A DNA stretch of 64,000 nt from CBDCFV01 sp963664625 (GCA_963664625.1 OY761541.1:310001-374000), one strand, 5' to 3'. Shown: positions 9,072 to 18,019, counted from the stretch's first letter. The notes: a model not told the origin generated them from the letters alone. Numbers and translations: made by a program.

Positions 9072-9593
9072 TCAGGGTGAAGGACGGCGGCCGCCTCCGG
9101 GGAAAATGGCATCCTGGCCTCCTTCAGGCACGATCACGACGGAGGCGGCCTCGACAAGGCCGTCGTCTGAGCGGGGGCCGGTGACACGGACTTGAGACTG
9201 GGGTTGCAAGTCCTCCGATGACGCGTCCGCGAGGCGGTACACGCGGGTGTCCGTCCCTATCGAGACCATAGCCGTTCCCTGTCGCGTTTCTACCGTCAAT
9301 TGTGTGCCTTCGACGCTTTGGATAGTCCCAAACACGCCGGAGGCGCCGGGCCTCCTGCCGTCCGCTCCTTGCCGTTCGCCCTGTTGAAGGGCAGCGCGTT
9401 GGTCCTGTCCTTGCCGGTTGAATTGACTACCCGGTTGCGCCCCCTCCCCTTGCGGGAACCGGCCGAATGCCTGTGGTTGACCAGTGTCAGCGTCTTGTGA
9501 CTTGCCGAAGGCCACACCGCCGGCGAAGGCCGCTCCCAATGCGACTCCCAAGACTAACGCCGCGACAAGAAACCCCATAAAAGCCTTGGTCAT
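9072..9593 (-). CDS. membrane-anchored secreted protein with DUF5666-like C-terminal domain
   Basis: 173 residues. Residues about 4-29 are a hydrophobic, Ala/Gly-rich signal or anchor segment. A Gln/Gly/Arg-rich low-complexity linker of about 55 residues follows. The C-terminal part (GTIQSVEGTQLTVETRQG onward) resembles the OB-like DUF5666 domain seen in secreted proteins. It is the last gene of the adaptor-ATPase-permease run and may be an exported accessory of that transporter. Function is not known. GAGGG precedes the ATG. Confidence 0.65.
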   Translation of the reverse strand: MTKAFMGFLVAALVLGVALGAAFAGGVAFGKSQDADTGQPQAFGRFPQGEGAQPGSQFNRQGQDQRAALQQGERQGADGRRPGASGVFGTIQSVEGTQLTVETRQGTAMVSIGTDTRVYRLADASSEDLQPQSQVRVTGPRSDDGLVEAASVVIVPEGGQDAIFPGGGRRPSP

Positions 9594-9622
9594 ATTGAAT
9601 CCCTCACCCCTTTCAACTCCGA

Positions 9623-10867
9623 TTACTCGGACCGCAAAGCCTCAATCGGATGCAACCGGGCGGCCCTCATCGCGGGATAGATGCCAAAGAACAGGCCGAT
9701 GCCAGCCGACACCAACAGGGCCATTACTGCGGTCTCAGTGCTGAACTCGGTCTGCGTTGGCCTGCCCAGCAAATTTCTGCCGTCCAGCAACCATGACAGC
9801 AACATGCCGAGAAGGACCCCCGCGATGCCTCCGCCCAAGCTCAACAGGGTCGCTTCGGAAACGAACTGTAGCATGATGTCCCGATACCTGGCTCCCATGG
9901 CCTTCCGTATGCCGATCTCCCGCGTTCGCTCGGTGACGGACACCAGCATAATATTCATTATCCCGATGCCGCCCACGAGCAGGGATATGCCAGCGATAGC
10001 CGCGAGAAAGACAACAAAGGTGCCGGTAGTCTCTTCCAGCGCCTCGATGGTCTCCTGCTGACTGGTAATGGAAAAATCGTCGTCGCCGGTTATCCTGTGC
10101 CGCAACCGTAATACGGTGGCGACTTCCTGAATCGCCGGGGCCATATCCTCCACGTCCCGCACCTGGACGTTGATGGTCTGTACGTTCATCCCTCCCTGGG
10201 CGGTGCGCTGGGACGACAATCTATAGTAAGCCGTGGTTAGAGGCACCAGTACCTGGTCGTCGAAAGAAAACCAGCGACTACCGCCCTTGCTTTCCAACAC
10301 ACCAATAACCTCGAACTGCCTACCGTTGATGCGAACGCGCTGGCCTACCGGGTCTCGAAGCCCGAAAAGCGTTTCGGATACCTCTGAACCCAGCACCGCA
10401 ACCTGGGATGCGCTATCGACATGACCGTCGGTAATGAAGCGTCCCGACGACAGTTCGAAATTGCGAACGGAGAAGTATTCCGGGGTGACACCGTAGATGC
10501 GGGTGGAAGTGTTGGAACGCCCGGCAACCACTTGGCCGGTTGTGCTCAGTTCAGGGGCGACCGCGCTCACCGACGGAGCAAACAGGGGGTCGGTCAGGGC
10601 GGCGGCGTCTTCTATAGTCAGGGTGGCAGCGCTTCCCTGGCCTCCGGAGACCCCCCTTTGGCTTATCTCTCCCGGCCGCACGAACAAAAGATTGGTGCCC
10701 AGTGACTCAATCCGTTGCGTAATGGTGGCCTGAACCCCTCTACCGATGGCCATCAGGGTTATGACGGCGGCAATGCCAATGACCACTCCCAGCAGCGTCA
10801 GCCCGGCCCGAAGTTTGTGCGTCGCTAAGGAGGACACCGCTGTAAGCAGCACCGTTGATAGGTTCAT
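9623..10867 (-). CDS. MacB/FtsX-type ABC transporter permease
   Basis: 414 residues with the MacB layout. There is one N-terminal membrane helix (about 16-42), a large extracytoplasmic domain (about 45-270), then three C-terminal helices beginning at VVFLAAIAGISLLVGG. The cytoplasmic coupling loop TERTREIGIRKAMGA, characteristic of the FtsX/LolC/MacB family, is present. The ATG overlaps the stop of the ATPase gene by four bases (ATGA). With the ATPase and adaptor it should form a tripartite-like mechanotransmission export or envelope-remodelling complex. The substrate is unknown. Confidence 0.93.
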   Translation of the reverse strand: MNLSTVLLTAVSSLATHKLRAGLTLLGVVIGIAAVITLMAIGRGVQATITQRIESLGTNLLFVRPGEISQRGVSGGQGSAATLTIEDAAALTDPLFAPSVSAVAPELSTTGQVVAGRSNTSTRIYGVTPEYFSVRNFELSSGRFITDGHVDSASQVAVLGSEVSETLFGLRDPVGQRVRINGRQFEVIGVLESKGGSRWFSFDDQVLVPLTTAYYRLSSQRTAQGGMNVQTINVQVRDVEDMAPAIQEVATVLRLRHRITGDDDFSITSQQETIEALEETTGTFVVFLAAIAGISLLVGGIGIMNIMLVSVTERTREIGIRKAMGARYRDIMLQFVSEATLLSLGGGIAGVLLGMLLSWLLDGRNLLGRPTQTEFSTETAVMALLVSAGIGLFFGIYPAMRAARLHPIEALRSE

Positions 10868-11592
10868 AGAGTTCCCGCCCGAGCGTCTAAACTCAGCACA
10901 CGAGATGACTCGCTCACCGGTTCATCCGAGACCACAACGCCGTCTCTGGTGGAAATGACCCTTCTGGTGGCGGCGGCGATGTCCGGCTCGTGAGTCACCA
11001 CCACAACCGTCAGGCCCTCCTCCCGGTTCAACGTCTGCAAAAGCGAAATTATTTCCTCGCTGGACCGGGTGTCGAGATTGCCGGTCGGCTCATCGGCCAA
11101 CAACAAGGAAGGGTTCTTCACCAAGGCCCTGGCGATGCCGACCCGCTGCTGCTGGCCTCCCGAAAGCTCAGGGGGGCGGTGATTGATTCTGTCGCCCAAG
11201 CCCACCCGGACCAGAGCTTCTTCGGCGCGGCGCTTCCGGTCGCGGCCGTTGCCGTACAGCAACGGCAGTTCCACGTTAGCCCGGGCCGTCAGCCGGGGAA
11301 GCAGGTTGTAGGTCTGAAAGACGAAGCCGATCTTCCGGTTGCGGATTCCGGCAAGCCTGTTGTCTCCCAAGCTCCCCACGTCCTCGCTCTCCAGCAGATA
11401 TGAGCCGGAGGTAGGGACGTCCAAGCAGCCTATGATGTTCATCAAGGTGGACTTGCCCGACCCAGAGGGGCCTATTATGGCCGCCATCTCACCTGTCTGG
11501 ATGGACAGGGACACGCCACGCAACGCCGGCACTTCGACGCTGCCCATGCGATATACTTTGGTCACGTTGCGTAGCTCGATCATGGCAACCAA
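10864..11592 (-). CDS. ABC transporter ATP-binding protein, LolD/MacB type
   Basis: 242 residues. Walker A is GPSGSGKST, the Q-loop region is FVFQTYNLLPRLTA, the signature is LSGGQQQR and Walker B is LLLADEPTGNLD, followed by the H-loop VVTHEPDIA. These belong to the MacB/LolD/FtsE group, which drives FtsX-type permeases. The start may be TTG at 11592 or ATG at 11583; AAGGAG is too close to the first and slightly far from the second. The adaptor gene stop is 16 bases upstream. Confidence 0.95.
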   Translation of the reverse strand: MVAMIELRNVTKVYRMGSVEVPALRGVSLSIQTGEMAAIIGPSGSGKSTLMNIIGCLDVPTSGSYLLESEDVGSLGDNRLAGIRNRKIGFVFQTYNLLPRLTARANVELPLLYGNGRDRKRRAEEALVRVGLGDRINHRPPELSGGQQQRVGIARALVKNPSLLLADEPTGNLDTRSSEEIISLLQTLNREEGLTVVVVTHEPDIAAATRRVISTRDGVVVSDEPVSESSRVLSLDARAGTL

Positions 11593-11608
11593 ACTCTCCT
11601 TGACGACC

Positions 11609-14419
11609 CTATCTGCCGCCCCGGCTACCGCCGGACCGTCCGCTGCCGGACCCTCCCGTCACCCGCCGGAATTGACCGAAACTGAACCGGCTCGTTCCAA
11701 CTTCCGCCGACTGCATCACAACCTGGTCACCTTCTTGAAGCCCCTGCTTGACAGTTACCCAGAAATCGTCGGAGTTGCCCAGCGTCACGGGCCTCGTTTC
11801 CACCACGCCATTCCCGGAAAGGACCCTGACCATGGGACTGTCGAACGAGCCGACCAGCGCCTGCTGGGGAAGCAGCAACACGTTGCGTTCCTGCCGCAGC
11901 ACTATCGACGTTACGGCAGTCAGTCCCTCTCGCACACTGAGACTGGGAGGCACTTCCATACGGATACCTATTGGGTATGTGACTACTCCCTGCTGGTTGG
12001 TTGCGCCGGGTGACACGCTTACCACCGTTCCCGGTATAATCTCGCCCGGCAGGGCATCCAATGTGACTTCCACTGCCGCGCCCAGTCGGATGGACAGGAC
12101 GTCTATTTCGTCAACGATACCGTCCACTTCGACTACAGATGGGTCCACGACCTCAAGGATAGCCGCCCTGGCTTGGACTTCGTCTCCTTCTTCAACGTTT
12201 ATCAGCGACACGAACCCGTCGGTGGGCGCTCTCAGCACGGCATCGGTCAGCGTTTTAGAGGACTCCTGTATCGTCCTTGCGGCGGAGGCAACTTCGGCTT
12301 TTGCCAATTCCACTTCTACCGGGTCGGGGCCGGCAAGGAGTTCGCCGAGGTCTTCTTCAGCTTGGGCCAGAGTGGCTTGGGCGGAAACGACCTGGGCGTC
12401 CAACAGGGCCAGCACCAAGGCATCCGGTCCGGCGAGCATTTCCTCCAAGTCTTCATTAGCTTGGACCAAAACCGCTCTCAGCCTTACTATTTCCGCCTCC
12501 TTGGCGCGTATCTCACGAGGATCGGGACCCGCCTCCAAGTTGGCCAGTTCCTGCCGGGCGTCGGCCAAGGTATCTTGGGCCAAAGATATGTCAGACTCGA
12601 TCAGTTGCAATTTCTTGGCATCGGCGCCTGACATAATCGCGTCCAGGACTTGCTTGGCCACGGCCAACGGCATCCGGGTCATTCCGCCGACAGTTCCCGT
12701 TTCGGCTTGCCTGACATCCTCCTGCAATCGTTCAATCAGTTCGGGGTCCGCGGCACTCTGCAAGACTGCCAAGGTCAGCCTGGCTTCCAAGAGTTTCCCA
12801 CGGGCCAATTCCGCCGCCGCTTCCAACTGGTTGAGTTGTAGCGAGTTAGGGCCAGATTCCAATTCCTCGAGGGTCACCTTGGCCCTTGCGTGGGTCTCTC
12901 GGGCCAACTCGACTGCCGCTTCCAATTGTTGGCGCCGGAGTACACCGCCGCCTTCTTCCAACTCAGCCAGTTCGTCCGAGGCTTTCCGCAGGTCGGATTG
13001 GGCCGAGGCGAGTGAGGCCTCCAGTTGCGTCCGTGTCAACGAGTCACCCTCCCTTTCCAACCGGGCAAGGTCAGTCTTCGCCTTGTCGAGGCGGCTTTGA
13101 GCCAAAGCCTCCGCAGCTACCAACTGGTCCCGTGCAGCGAGGGATTCCTGCAAGACCTCCAAGCTCTCTTCAGTAGACGAGATACCGAATTCAACAGACT
13201 CAATAGCCGTGTCCAAGCCGGAGACTCCCTCCTGCTGGGAACGCAACAACGCATCGAGACGGGCCTGCAATTCGGCTAACCGGGCCTCAAAGTCCTCCTT
13301 GTCTTTAAGAAGCCTGCTGAGCCGGCTCCCCCTGGAACTCTCAAATCGTTCCAATGCCTGCTGGGCCTCTTCCAAGGCAATTTCCGCATCGGCCTTCTCT
13401 TGGCGGGCCGCAGCCAGGTTCTTATCGTGGCCGGGGGAAAAGTCGTCAAGCGCGTCCTTGGCTTCTTGAAGACTTACCTCCAAGTCAGCCTTGACTTCCC
13501 TGGCTTGGGAAACTTGTTGCGAGTGGTCCGATGCAAAAATGCTCAACGAGTCCCGGGCTTCGTCCAATGCCAACTCAGCATCGGCTTCGGCTTGGCGTGC
13601 TTCGAGCAACTCGTTGACATAATCCGGGCTGAAGTCGTCTACCGCGGCAGCGGCGGCGTCCAACGCTAACTCTGCGTCAGCGACAGCTTGCCGCGCCTCG
13701 TCCAAGCTCAGGAAATAGGACGGTGCGAAGTCAGCCAAGGCTTGGCGGGAGTCCTGCAACGCGGCTTGGGCTTCGGCATGGTCTTTGCGAGTCTGGCTAA
13801 GGAGGACGGCGTGCCGACGTTCTACGGCGTCCAGGTCTTGCTCGGCGTTCAACAAGGCGAAATCGGTATCGGCCACCAGCTTGCGCTGGGTCTCAATCTC
13901 TTCGAAGGTATAGGGTTGACGGGCATCTTCAAGGGCATCAATCACCTGTTGCAATTGAAACTCGGCGTCGGCCACGGCCTCTCGGGCTTGGGCGACGGCG
14001 AGGGGATCGGTCTCTTGCAACTCCTTCAAGCTTTCCACGGCGTTGGCATGGTCTACCTTTGCTTGGGCCAGCGCCTGCACTAGGGACGCGACGGCCGTTG
14101 CGTCGAGCTTGGCCAATGCTTGGCCTTGGGACACCGCCTCGCCTTCCTCTACCAAGAGTTCCTCCACGACGCCGGGAGAGCCGAACCTGAGCATCTGCCG
14201 ATTGGGAAAGGCGATGGTCCCGCTGGTAGTAACTTGGTTTACCAAGTCTCCCATCCGCACCGGTATCAACTGCTGGTCATCCTCCAACGCTACCGGGTCG
14301 GCGCTGTTGGCACGGAGGTATCCACCGTAGGTGGCCGCCGCCGCGCCGAGAAGGACTACTGCCAATATGACCATTTGCAGCGGCGACAGCGTTTTGAACG
14401 CTCCCCAGAATGCCATCAT
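11609..14419 (-). CDS. HlyD/MacA-type adaptor protein with very long coiled coil
   Basis: 936 residues, more than twice the length of usual MacA-like adaptors (about 370-420). There is one N-terminal membrane anchor (about 14-35). A first lipoyl half (VVEELLVEEGEAVSQGQALAKLD, about 84-106) is followed by roughly 615 residues of Ala/Glu/Leu/Gln-rich helix. The second lipoyl half begins at VLRAPTDGFVS (residue 728), followed by the beta-barrel and membrane-proximal domains and a Gly/Ser/Arg tail. Near-perfect 32-residue repeats start at about residue 242. It leads the operon with the ATPase and permease. GGAGGAG precedes the ATG. Confidence 0.9.
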   Translation of the reverse strand: MMAFWGAFKTLSPLQMVILAVVLLGAAAATYGGYLRANSADPVALEDDQQLIPVRMGDLVNQVTTSGTIAFPNRQMLRFGSPGVVEELLVEEGEAVSQGQALAKLDATAVASLVQALAQAKVDHANAVESLKELQETDPLAVAQAREAVADAEFQLQQVIDALEDARQPYTFEEIETQRKLVADTDFALLNAEQDLDAVERRHAVLLSQTRKDHAEAQAALQDSRQALADFAPSYFLSLDEARQAVADAELALDAAAAAVDDFSPDYVNELLEARQAEADAELALDEARDSLSIFASDHSQQVSQAREVKADLEVSLQEAKDALDDFSPGHDKNLAAARQEKADAEIALEEAQQALERFESSRGSRLSRLLKDKEDFEARLAELQARLDALLRSQQEGVSGLDTAIESVEFGISSTEESLEVLQESLAARDQLVAAEALAQSRLDKAKTDLARLEREGDSLTRTQLEASLASAQSDLRKASDELAELEEGGGVLRRQQLEAAVELARETHARAKVTLEELESGPNSLQLNQLEAAAELARGKLLEARLTLAVLQSAADPELIERLQEDVRQAETGTVGGMTRMPLAVAKQVLDAIMSGADAKKLQLIESDISLAQDTLADARQELANLEAGPDPREIRAKEAEIVRLRAVLVQANEDLEEMLAGPDALVLALLDAQVVSAQATLAQAEEDLGELLAGPDPVEVELAKAEVASAARTIQESSKTLTDAVLRAPTDGFVSLINVEEGDEVQARAAILEVVDPSVVEVDGIVDEIDVLSIRLGAAVEVTLDALPGEIIPGTVVSVSPGATNQQGVVTYPIGIRMEVPPSLSVREGLTAVTSIVLRQERNVLLLPQQALVGSFDSPMVRVLSGNGVVETRPVTLGNSDDFWVTVKQGLQEGDQVVMQSAEVGTSRFSFGQFRRVTGGSGSGRSGGSRGGR
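13409..13696 (-). repeat. three consecutive 96-bp coding repeats in the adaptor coiled coil
   Basis: The encoded residues about 242-337 are three 32-residue units, each beginning AR(Q/E) then A-D-x-E-x-(A/S)-L and containing (D/I)F(S/A). Degenerate units flank them on both sides. The periodicity suggests growth of the coiled coil by tandem duplication. Confidence 0.75.
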
Positions 14420-14783
14420 GTCGTGTCGTCTCCTCCAGCCCGGTATTTGACTATAGTTTACATAAATCGGACCGGCTTGGATGCGAAATTACGGGCCGCG
14501 TCAGACACGCCTTTGAACGACAGCCGACGCTTGACGGGACATTCCACCACTCTACCTGACCATTATGGAGAAATGATGAAGAGCCTGGGGGAAACACCAC
14601 TCCCATCTTTTTGCGGGTCTTATATCGGCTTACATGAGCACGAATTTTTGGCAGTCGTTTGCGCGTTTTTGACGACCATGCCAAAAGTCAAAGGGTGTCG
14701 TGCACGCTGAAACTAAGACACATGGATCCCCGCCTTCGCGGGAATGACGGGCCAATGGGAATGAGGGGTTGGGTGGAAGAGTA
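14420..14783. other. intergenic region between the adaptor gene and tRNA-Arg
   Basis: No open frame here looks coding. It holds the ribosome site and leader of the adaptor gene at its left end, and one palindromic repeat of the CCCGC...GCGGG type at 14724-14751. The rest shows nothing I can name. Confidence 0.6.
14724..14751. repeat. REP-like palindrome (CCCGC-GCGGGAATGACGG family)
   Basis: A short dyad with core CCCCGCCTTCGCGGGAATG and trailing ATGACGG. Similar cores occur at about 29750-29771 and 63068-63093. These are scattered, non-coding and near gene ends. Confidence 0.7.
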
Positions 14784-14859
14784 TGGCGCGCTTGGCGGGA
14801 CTTGAACCCACGACCTCTGCCTCCGCAGGGCAGCGCTCTATCCGCTGAGCTACAAGCGC
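14784..14859 (-). tRNA. tRNA-Arg (anticodon GCG)
   Basis: The reverse strand gives acceptor GCGCTTG paired with CAAGCGC, discriminator G and an encoded CCA. The D arm is GCTC/GAGC with A20 (an Arg identity element). The anticodon stem CTGCC/GGCAG encloses loop CTGCGGA, so the anticodon is GCG, reading CGC. Most bacteria read this box with ACG (inosine), so GCG is unusual. Confidence 0.9.
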
Positions 14860-14930
14860 GTAACGACTCCATAAGCCTTCGACCACAGGGCCCCGGTCAT
14901 TGTAGGTTGCCGGCGGGTCAAGGCTTGATT

Positions 14931-15016
14931 TGGTGCCGAGGGAGGGATTTGAACCCACACATCCGTAAGGACACTGCGCCCTGAACGCAGCGCGTCTGCC
15001 ATTTCGCCACCTCGGC
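14931..15016 (-). tRNA. tRNA-Leu (anticodon CAG)
   Basis: A class II tRNA of 86 bases including an encoded CCA. The acceptor is GCCGAGG, anticodon stem CTGCG/CGCAG encloses loop TTCAGGG, and there is a long variable arm before the GGGTTCAAATCCC T arm. Confidence 0.95.
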
Positions 15017-15037
15017 TTACCGCTGCCTGCAAAGTGG

Positions 15038-15110
15038 TGGGCGATGGAGGATTTGAACCTCCGGCCTCCTCGGTGTGAACGAGGCGCTCTAACCACTGAG
15101 CTAACCGCCC
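15038..15110 (-). tRNA. tRNA-Val (anticodon CAC)
   Basis: Acceptor GGGCGGT pairs with ATCGCCC. Anticodon stem CCTCG/CGAGG encloses loop TTCACAC. The T arm carries GTTCAAATC. Discriminator A, no encoded CCA. It resembles the other tRNA-Val at 975-1048. Confidence 0.95.
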
Positions 15111-15415
15111 CTCTCTTGCGGGCACGTTCAATTATATGGAGAAGCGGCTACCCTGCGCAAGTCCATCAGGTGGACGGCAAGGTTCTTTAGTTTTCGGTGG
15201 GCACGTTCGCCCTGAGCTTGTCGAAGGGCCGTCCGTTCATGGTTCGACAAGCTCACCACGAACGGACTCGGTGGGCCGACAGCTACTGCCAAAAGGTCTT
15301 GGGTGAACGGGGTAGCAAGGACAGCGAATGCAAAGAATATTATGTAAATCGGGGGTTAAACCAGCCACGGCACAACATAACGTATCTTGTGCGAACCAAC
15401 GTGTATTCCGAATTT
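15111..15415. other. intergenic region between tRNA-Val and hflX
   Basis: No credible gene. It contains the second copy of the 66-bp repeat at 15204-15269. The remaining sequence up to the hflX stop shows nothing I can name. Confidence 0.6.
15204..15269. repeat. 66-bp interspersed repeat, copy B (inverted relative to copy A)
   Basis: Identical over 66 bases to the reverse complement of 5142-5207. It is built of nested dyads containing GAGCTTGTCGAA and its complement. Confidence 0.9.
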
Positions 15416-16567
15416 TCAGCGGACCGGCGCCATCATTGGACCCTCGATGGCCATCATCCGTTTCTCGATTTCCTGCAACAGGGTGTCAAGGTTCCAATCC
15501 TTGGCCGCCGACACCAGGACGCTGGGCCAGGCACCGTTGCGCGGCGCTTCCGGAAGTCGAGTTTCCGGGCCCCCGTTACCGTTGCCGCCAGAGAGGAGGT
15601 CCATCTTGTTCATCACCAACAGACGCGGCCTCTCCCCCAAGCCCAGATCTTTCAAGGTATCTTCGACCACCGCAGTCTGCTCCGGCGCCTTGGGGTGGGA
15701 AACGTCTATGACATGAAGCAGAATATCCGACTGCTGCAACTCTTCCAGAGTAGCGCGAAAAGCCGCCACAACCTTGGGTGAAAGCTTCTGGATGAACCCC
15801 ACGGTGTCGCTGAGCAACAACTGGGAGCCGGAAGGCAGCCGGATGCGCCGGGTTACCGGGTCAAGCGTGGAGAAAAGCTTGTCCTCGGCGGTGACCCCGG
15901 CGTTGCTGAGGGCGTTGAACAGCGTGCTCTTGCCAGCGTTGGTGTACCCGACCAAGGTAGCCATGGGGATGGTCGATTTCTTGCGCCGGCCCATGTGCAG
16001 CGAGCGACGACGGCGGACGCCGTCCAACTCGGACCTGATTTTCTGGATTCGGCGCCTGACCAAGCGGCGGTCGGTCTCTATCTGGGTCTCGCCGGGGCCC
16101 CTGGTGCCTATGCCTCCGCCCAACCGCTCGAGGTGGGACCATTGACCGGCCAAGCGAGGCAGCAGGTACTCGTGCTGGGCCAACTCCACCTGAAGCTTGC
16201 CTTCGTAGGTTGAAGCGTTCCGGCCAAATACGTCGAGAATGAGGGCGGTACGGTCGATTACCTTCCGTTGCAGAACGTCTTCCAGATTGCGCTGCTGGGT
16301 GGGGGTCAACTCGTCGTCGAAAATGACCACGTCAGCCTTCTTCCGGCTGGCGACGTCCTGAAGCTCTTCCAGCTTGCCCTTGCCAACGTAGGTGGGAGTG
16401 AGGCGATCGGAGCGCTGGCTGACCGACGCAACGACGTCAGCGCCAGCACTATTGGCGAGATATTCCAGCTCCGGCAATGTGTCTTTTAACGCCCACAGGT
16501 GGTCCCGGCCTTTCAGCTCCACAGCCACCAGGACCGCTCGTTCCGCCTCCGGTTTGGCCGGTACCAA
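15416..16567 (-). CDS. hflX: ribosome-associated GTPase HflX
   Basis: 383 residues. The N-terminal HflX domain includes PTYVGKGKLEEL and FDDELTPTQQRNLE. A coiled linker with GGGIGTRGPGETQIETDRR, diagnostic of HflX, follows. The G domain has G1 VGYTNAGKST, G3 DTVGF, G4 NKMD and a G5-like VSAAKDW. HflX splits or rescues stalled ribosomes in well studied bacteria. The likely start is TTG at 16567, with only a weak ribosome site, and it follows closely downstream of dapL. The protein is slightly shorter than E. coli HflX. Confidence 0.95.
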   Translation of the reverse strand: MVPAKPEAERAVLVAVELKGRDHLWALKDTLPELEYLANSAGADVVASVSQRSDRLTPTYVGKGKLEELQDVASRKKADVVIFDDELTPTQQRNLEDVLQRKVIDRTALILDVFGRNASTYEGKLQVELAQHEYLLPRLAGQWSHLERLGGGIGTRGPGETQIETDRRLVRRRIQKIRSELDGVRRRRSLHMGRRKKSTIPMATLVGYTNAGKSTLFNALSNAGVTAEDKLFSTLDPVTRRIRLPSGSQLLLSDTVGFIQKLSPKVVAAFRATLEELQQSDILLHVIDVSHPKAPEQTAVVEDTLKDLGLGERPRLLVMNKMDLLSGGNGNGGPETRLPEAPRNGAWPSVLVSAAKDWNLDTLLQEIEKRMMAIEGPMMAPVR

Positions 16568-16584
16568 ACGCTTACTTATGTAAA

Positions 16585-17763
16585 TCAGCCTCCACGCGGA
16601 GCCGGGATGCTCCAGGATTCTATACGCTGGCAGCCCTTTTCCACCTGCTCGTCAGGGGTGGTCAAAGACAACCGGATATAACCTTCGCCGTATTGCCCGT
16701 AGCTGGACCCGGGGGTTACGACTACGTCCAAGTCCTCCAGTAATCTCTGGGCCAGTTCCGCCGAGGTGAAACCCTCGGGCACCTTGGCCCAGATGTACAG
16801 GCTGGCCCGTGGCACCGCCACGTCCATTCCCACGCTCCTGACCGCGCTTACCACCCGGTCACGGCGACGTTGGTATATCTCCACGTTTTCGCCCACGCAG
16901 TCCTGGGGACCGGTCAGGGCCTCCATAGCCATTTCCTGGACCGCTTGGGGGACTCCGGAGTCAAGGTTGGCTTTTATCTGGAACAGCGCGTGGATCATGT
17001 CGGCGTTGCCCACCGCCATCCCGATGCGCCAGCCCGTCATGTTGTAGGTCTTGGACAGGGAATGGAACTCGATGCCGATGTCCTTGGAGCCGTCCACCTG
17101 CAGGAAGCTGGCGGCTTGGTATCCCTCGTACCCCACCTCGCTGTAGGCGGCGTCGTGAAGCAGGGCGATGTCGTTCTCTTTACAGAAAGCGATGGCGGAG
17201 GCGAAGTCCTCCTCGGTCGCCACCGCGCTGGTAGGGTTGTTGGGGTAGTTCAACCACATCACCTTGGCGGCGCGGGCAACGTCCGACGGAATGGCGTCCA
17301 ACTCAGGCAACCAGCCGTTGCGCTCGTATAGGGGCATTATGTGGCTCTTGGCCCCGGCGAACATCGTTCCAACGCCGTAAACGGGATAAGCCGGATCGGG
17401 CACCAGTGCGATGTCTCCCGGGTCAAGGAAGCAGAAGGCTGCGTGCCCTATGCCCTCCTTGGCCCCTATCAGCGGCAACACCTCTTTGTCGGGGTCCAAG
17501 GTTACACTGAACCGTTTTTCGTACCATTCCGCGATGGCCCGGCGCATCTCCGGCAGGCCGTCGGTCTCCGGATAGCGGTGGTTGGGCGGGTACTGGGACG
17601 CACTCAAGAGCCGGTCTATGATGGGCTGAGGCGTCGGTATGTCGGGATCACCAATGCCGAATGTAACCACATCGGCCCCGGCGGCGCGCTTGGCGGCGAT
17701 GATCCGGGAAATCTCCACAAAGGGGTAGGGCGCCAGTTTGCCCAGTCGCTCAGAGAAGTTCAT
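16585..17763 (-). CDS. dapL: LL-diaminopimelate aminotransferase
   Basis: 392-residue class I/II aminotransferase. PLP contacts are Asn174 in NYPNNPT, Asp204 and Tyr207 in LLHDAAYSEV, and the Schiff-base Lys238 in SLSKTYNMTGWRIG. The strings DVVTFGIGDPDIPTP and NHRYPETDGLPEMR are close to DapL enzymes, which convert tetrahydrodipicolinate to LL-diaminopimelate in one step. dapF lies about 1.1 kb upstream on the same strand, supporting the assignment. AAGGA precedes the ATG. A generic aspartate-type aminotransferase is the alternative. Confidence 0.88.
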   Translation of the reverse strand: MNFSERLGKLAPYPFVEISRIIAAKRAAGADVVTFGIGDPDIPTPQPIIDRLLSASQYPPNHRYPETDGLPEMRRAIAEWYEKRFSVTLDPDKEVLPLIGAKEGIGHAAFCFLDPGDIALVPDPAYPVYGVGTMFAGAKSHIMPLYERNGWLPELDAIPSDVARAAKVMWLNYPNNPTSAVATEEDFASAIAFCKENDIALLHDAAYSEVGYEGYQAASFLQVDGSKDIGIEFHSLSKTYNMTGWRIGMAVGNADMIHALFQIKANLDSGVPQAVQEMAMEALTGPQDCVGENVEIYQRRRDRVVSAVRSVGMDVAVPRASLYIWAKVPEGFTSAELAQRLLEDLDVVVTPGSSYGQYGEGYIRLSLTTPDEQVEKGCQRIESWSIPAPRGG

Positions 17764-17809
17764 GTTGACAGTCCTTGTCTTCAGCTAGAATATCGCTTCG
17801 ACGCGCCCT

Positions 17810-18019
17810 TCACGCTCGCTCAAAGTCTTCCCTAGATATTCCCAAGTCACGCAATATAGCGGCAATTGTGCCGGGTTTCAGGTCTCTGGCCCGCCAATTG
17901 GGGATGGCCGTAGTTGCATCTGTTCTTGCGTTGATCCATATCTCGTGAGACCCTGAACCTTGGCGATCATATTCACAATTTAACCTTCTCAACTTGCGAG
18001 TAAGTTGGCGGTAATTCAC
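17810..18019 (-). CDS. hicA: HicA-type mRNA interferase toxin
   Basis: 69-residue HicA-like protein with a double-stranded RNA-binding-like fold. The conserved catalytic His is in the QGSGSHEIW block, and the C-terminus is LKPGTIAAILRDLGISREDF, the usual HicA end. In known systems HicA cleaves mRNA and is neutralised by HicB. Its start overlaps the hicB stop by four bases, so the antitoxin is translated first. Confidence 0.88.
   Translation of the reverse strand: MNYRQLTRKLRRLNCEYDRQGSGSHEIWINARTDATTAIPNWRARDLKPGTIAAILRDLGISREDFERA

Noticed and set aside
11748..13100. 450-residue Ser/Thr-rich forward frame
   Set aside because: Antisense of the repetitive coiled coil, explained by the repeated codons of the adaptor gene.
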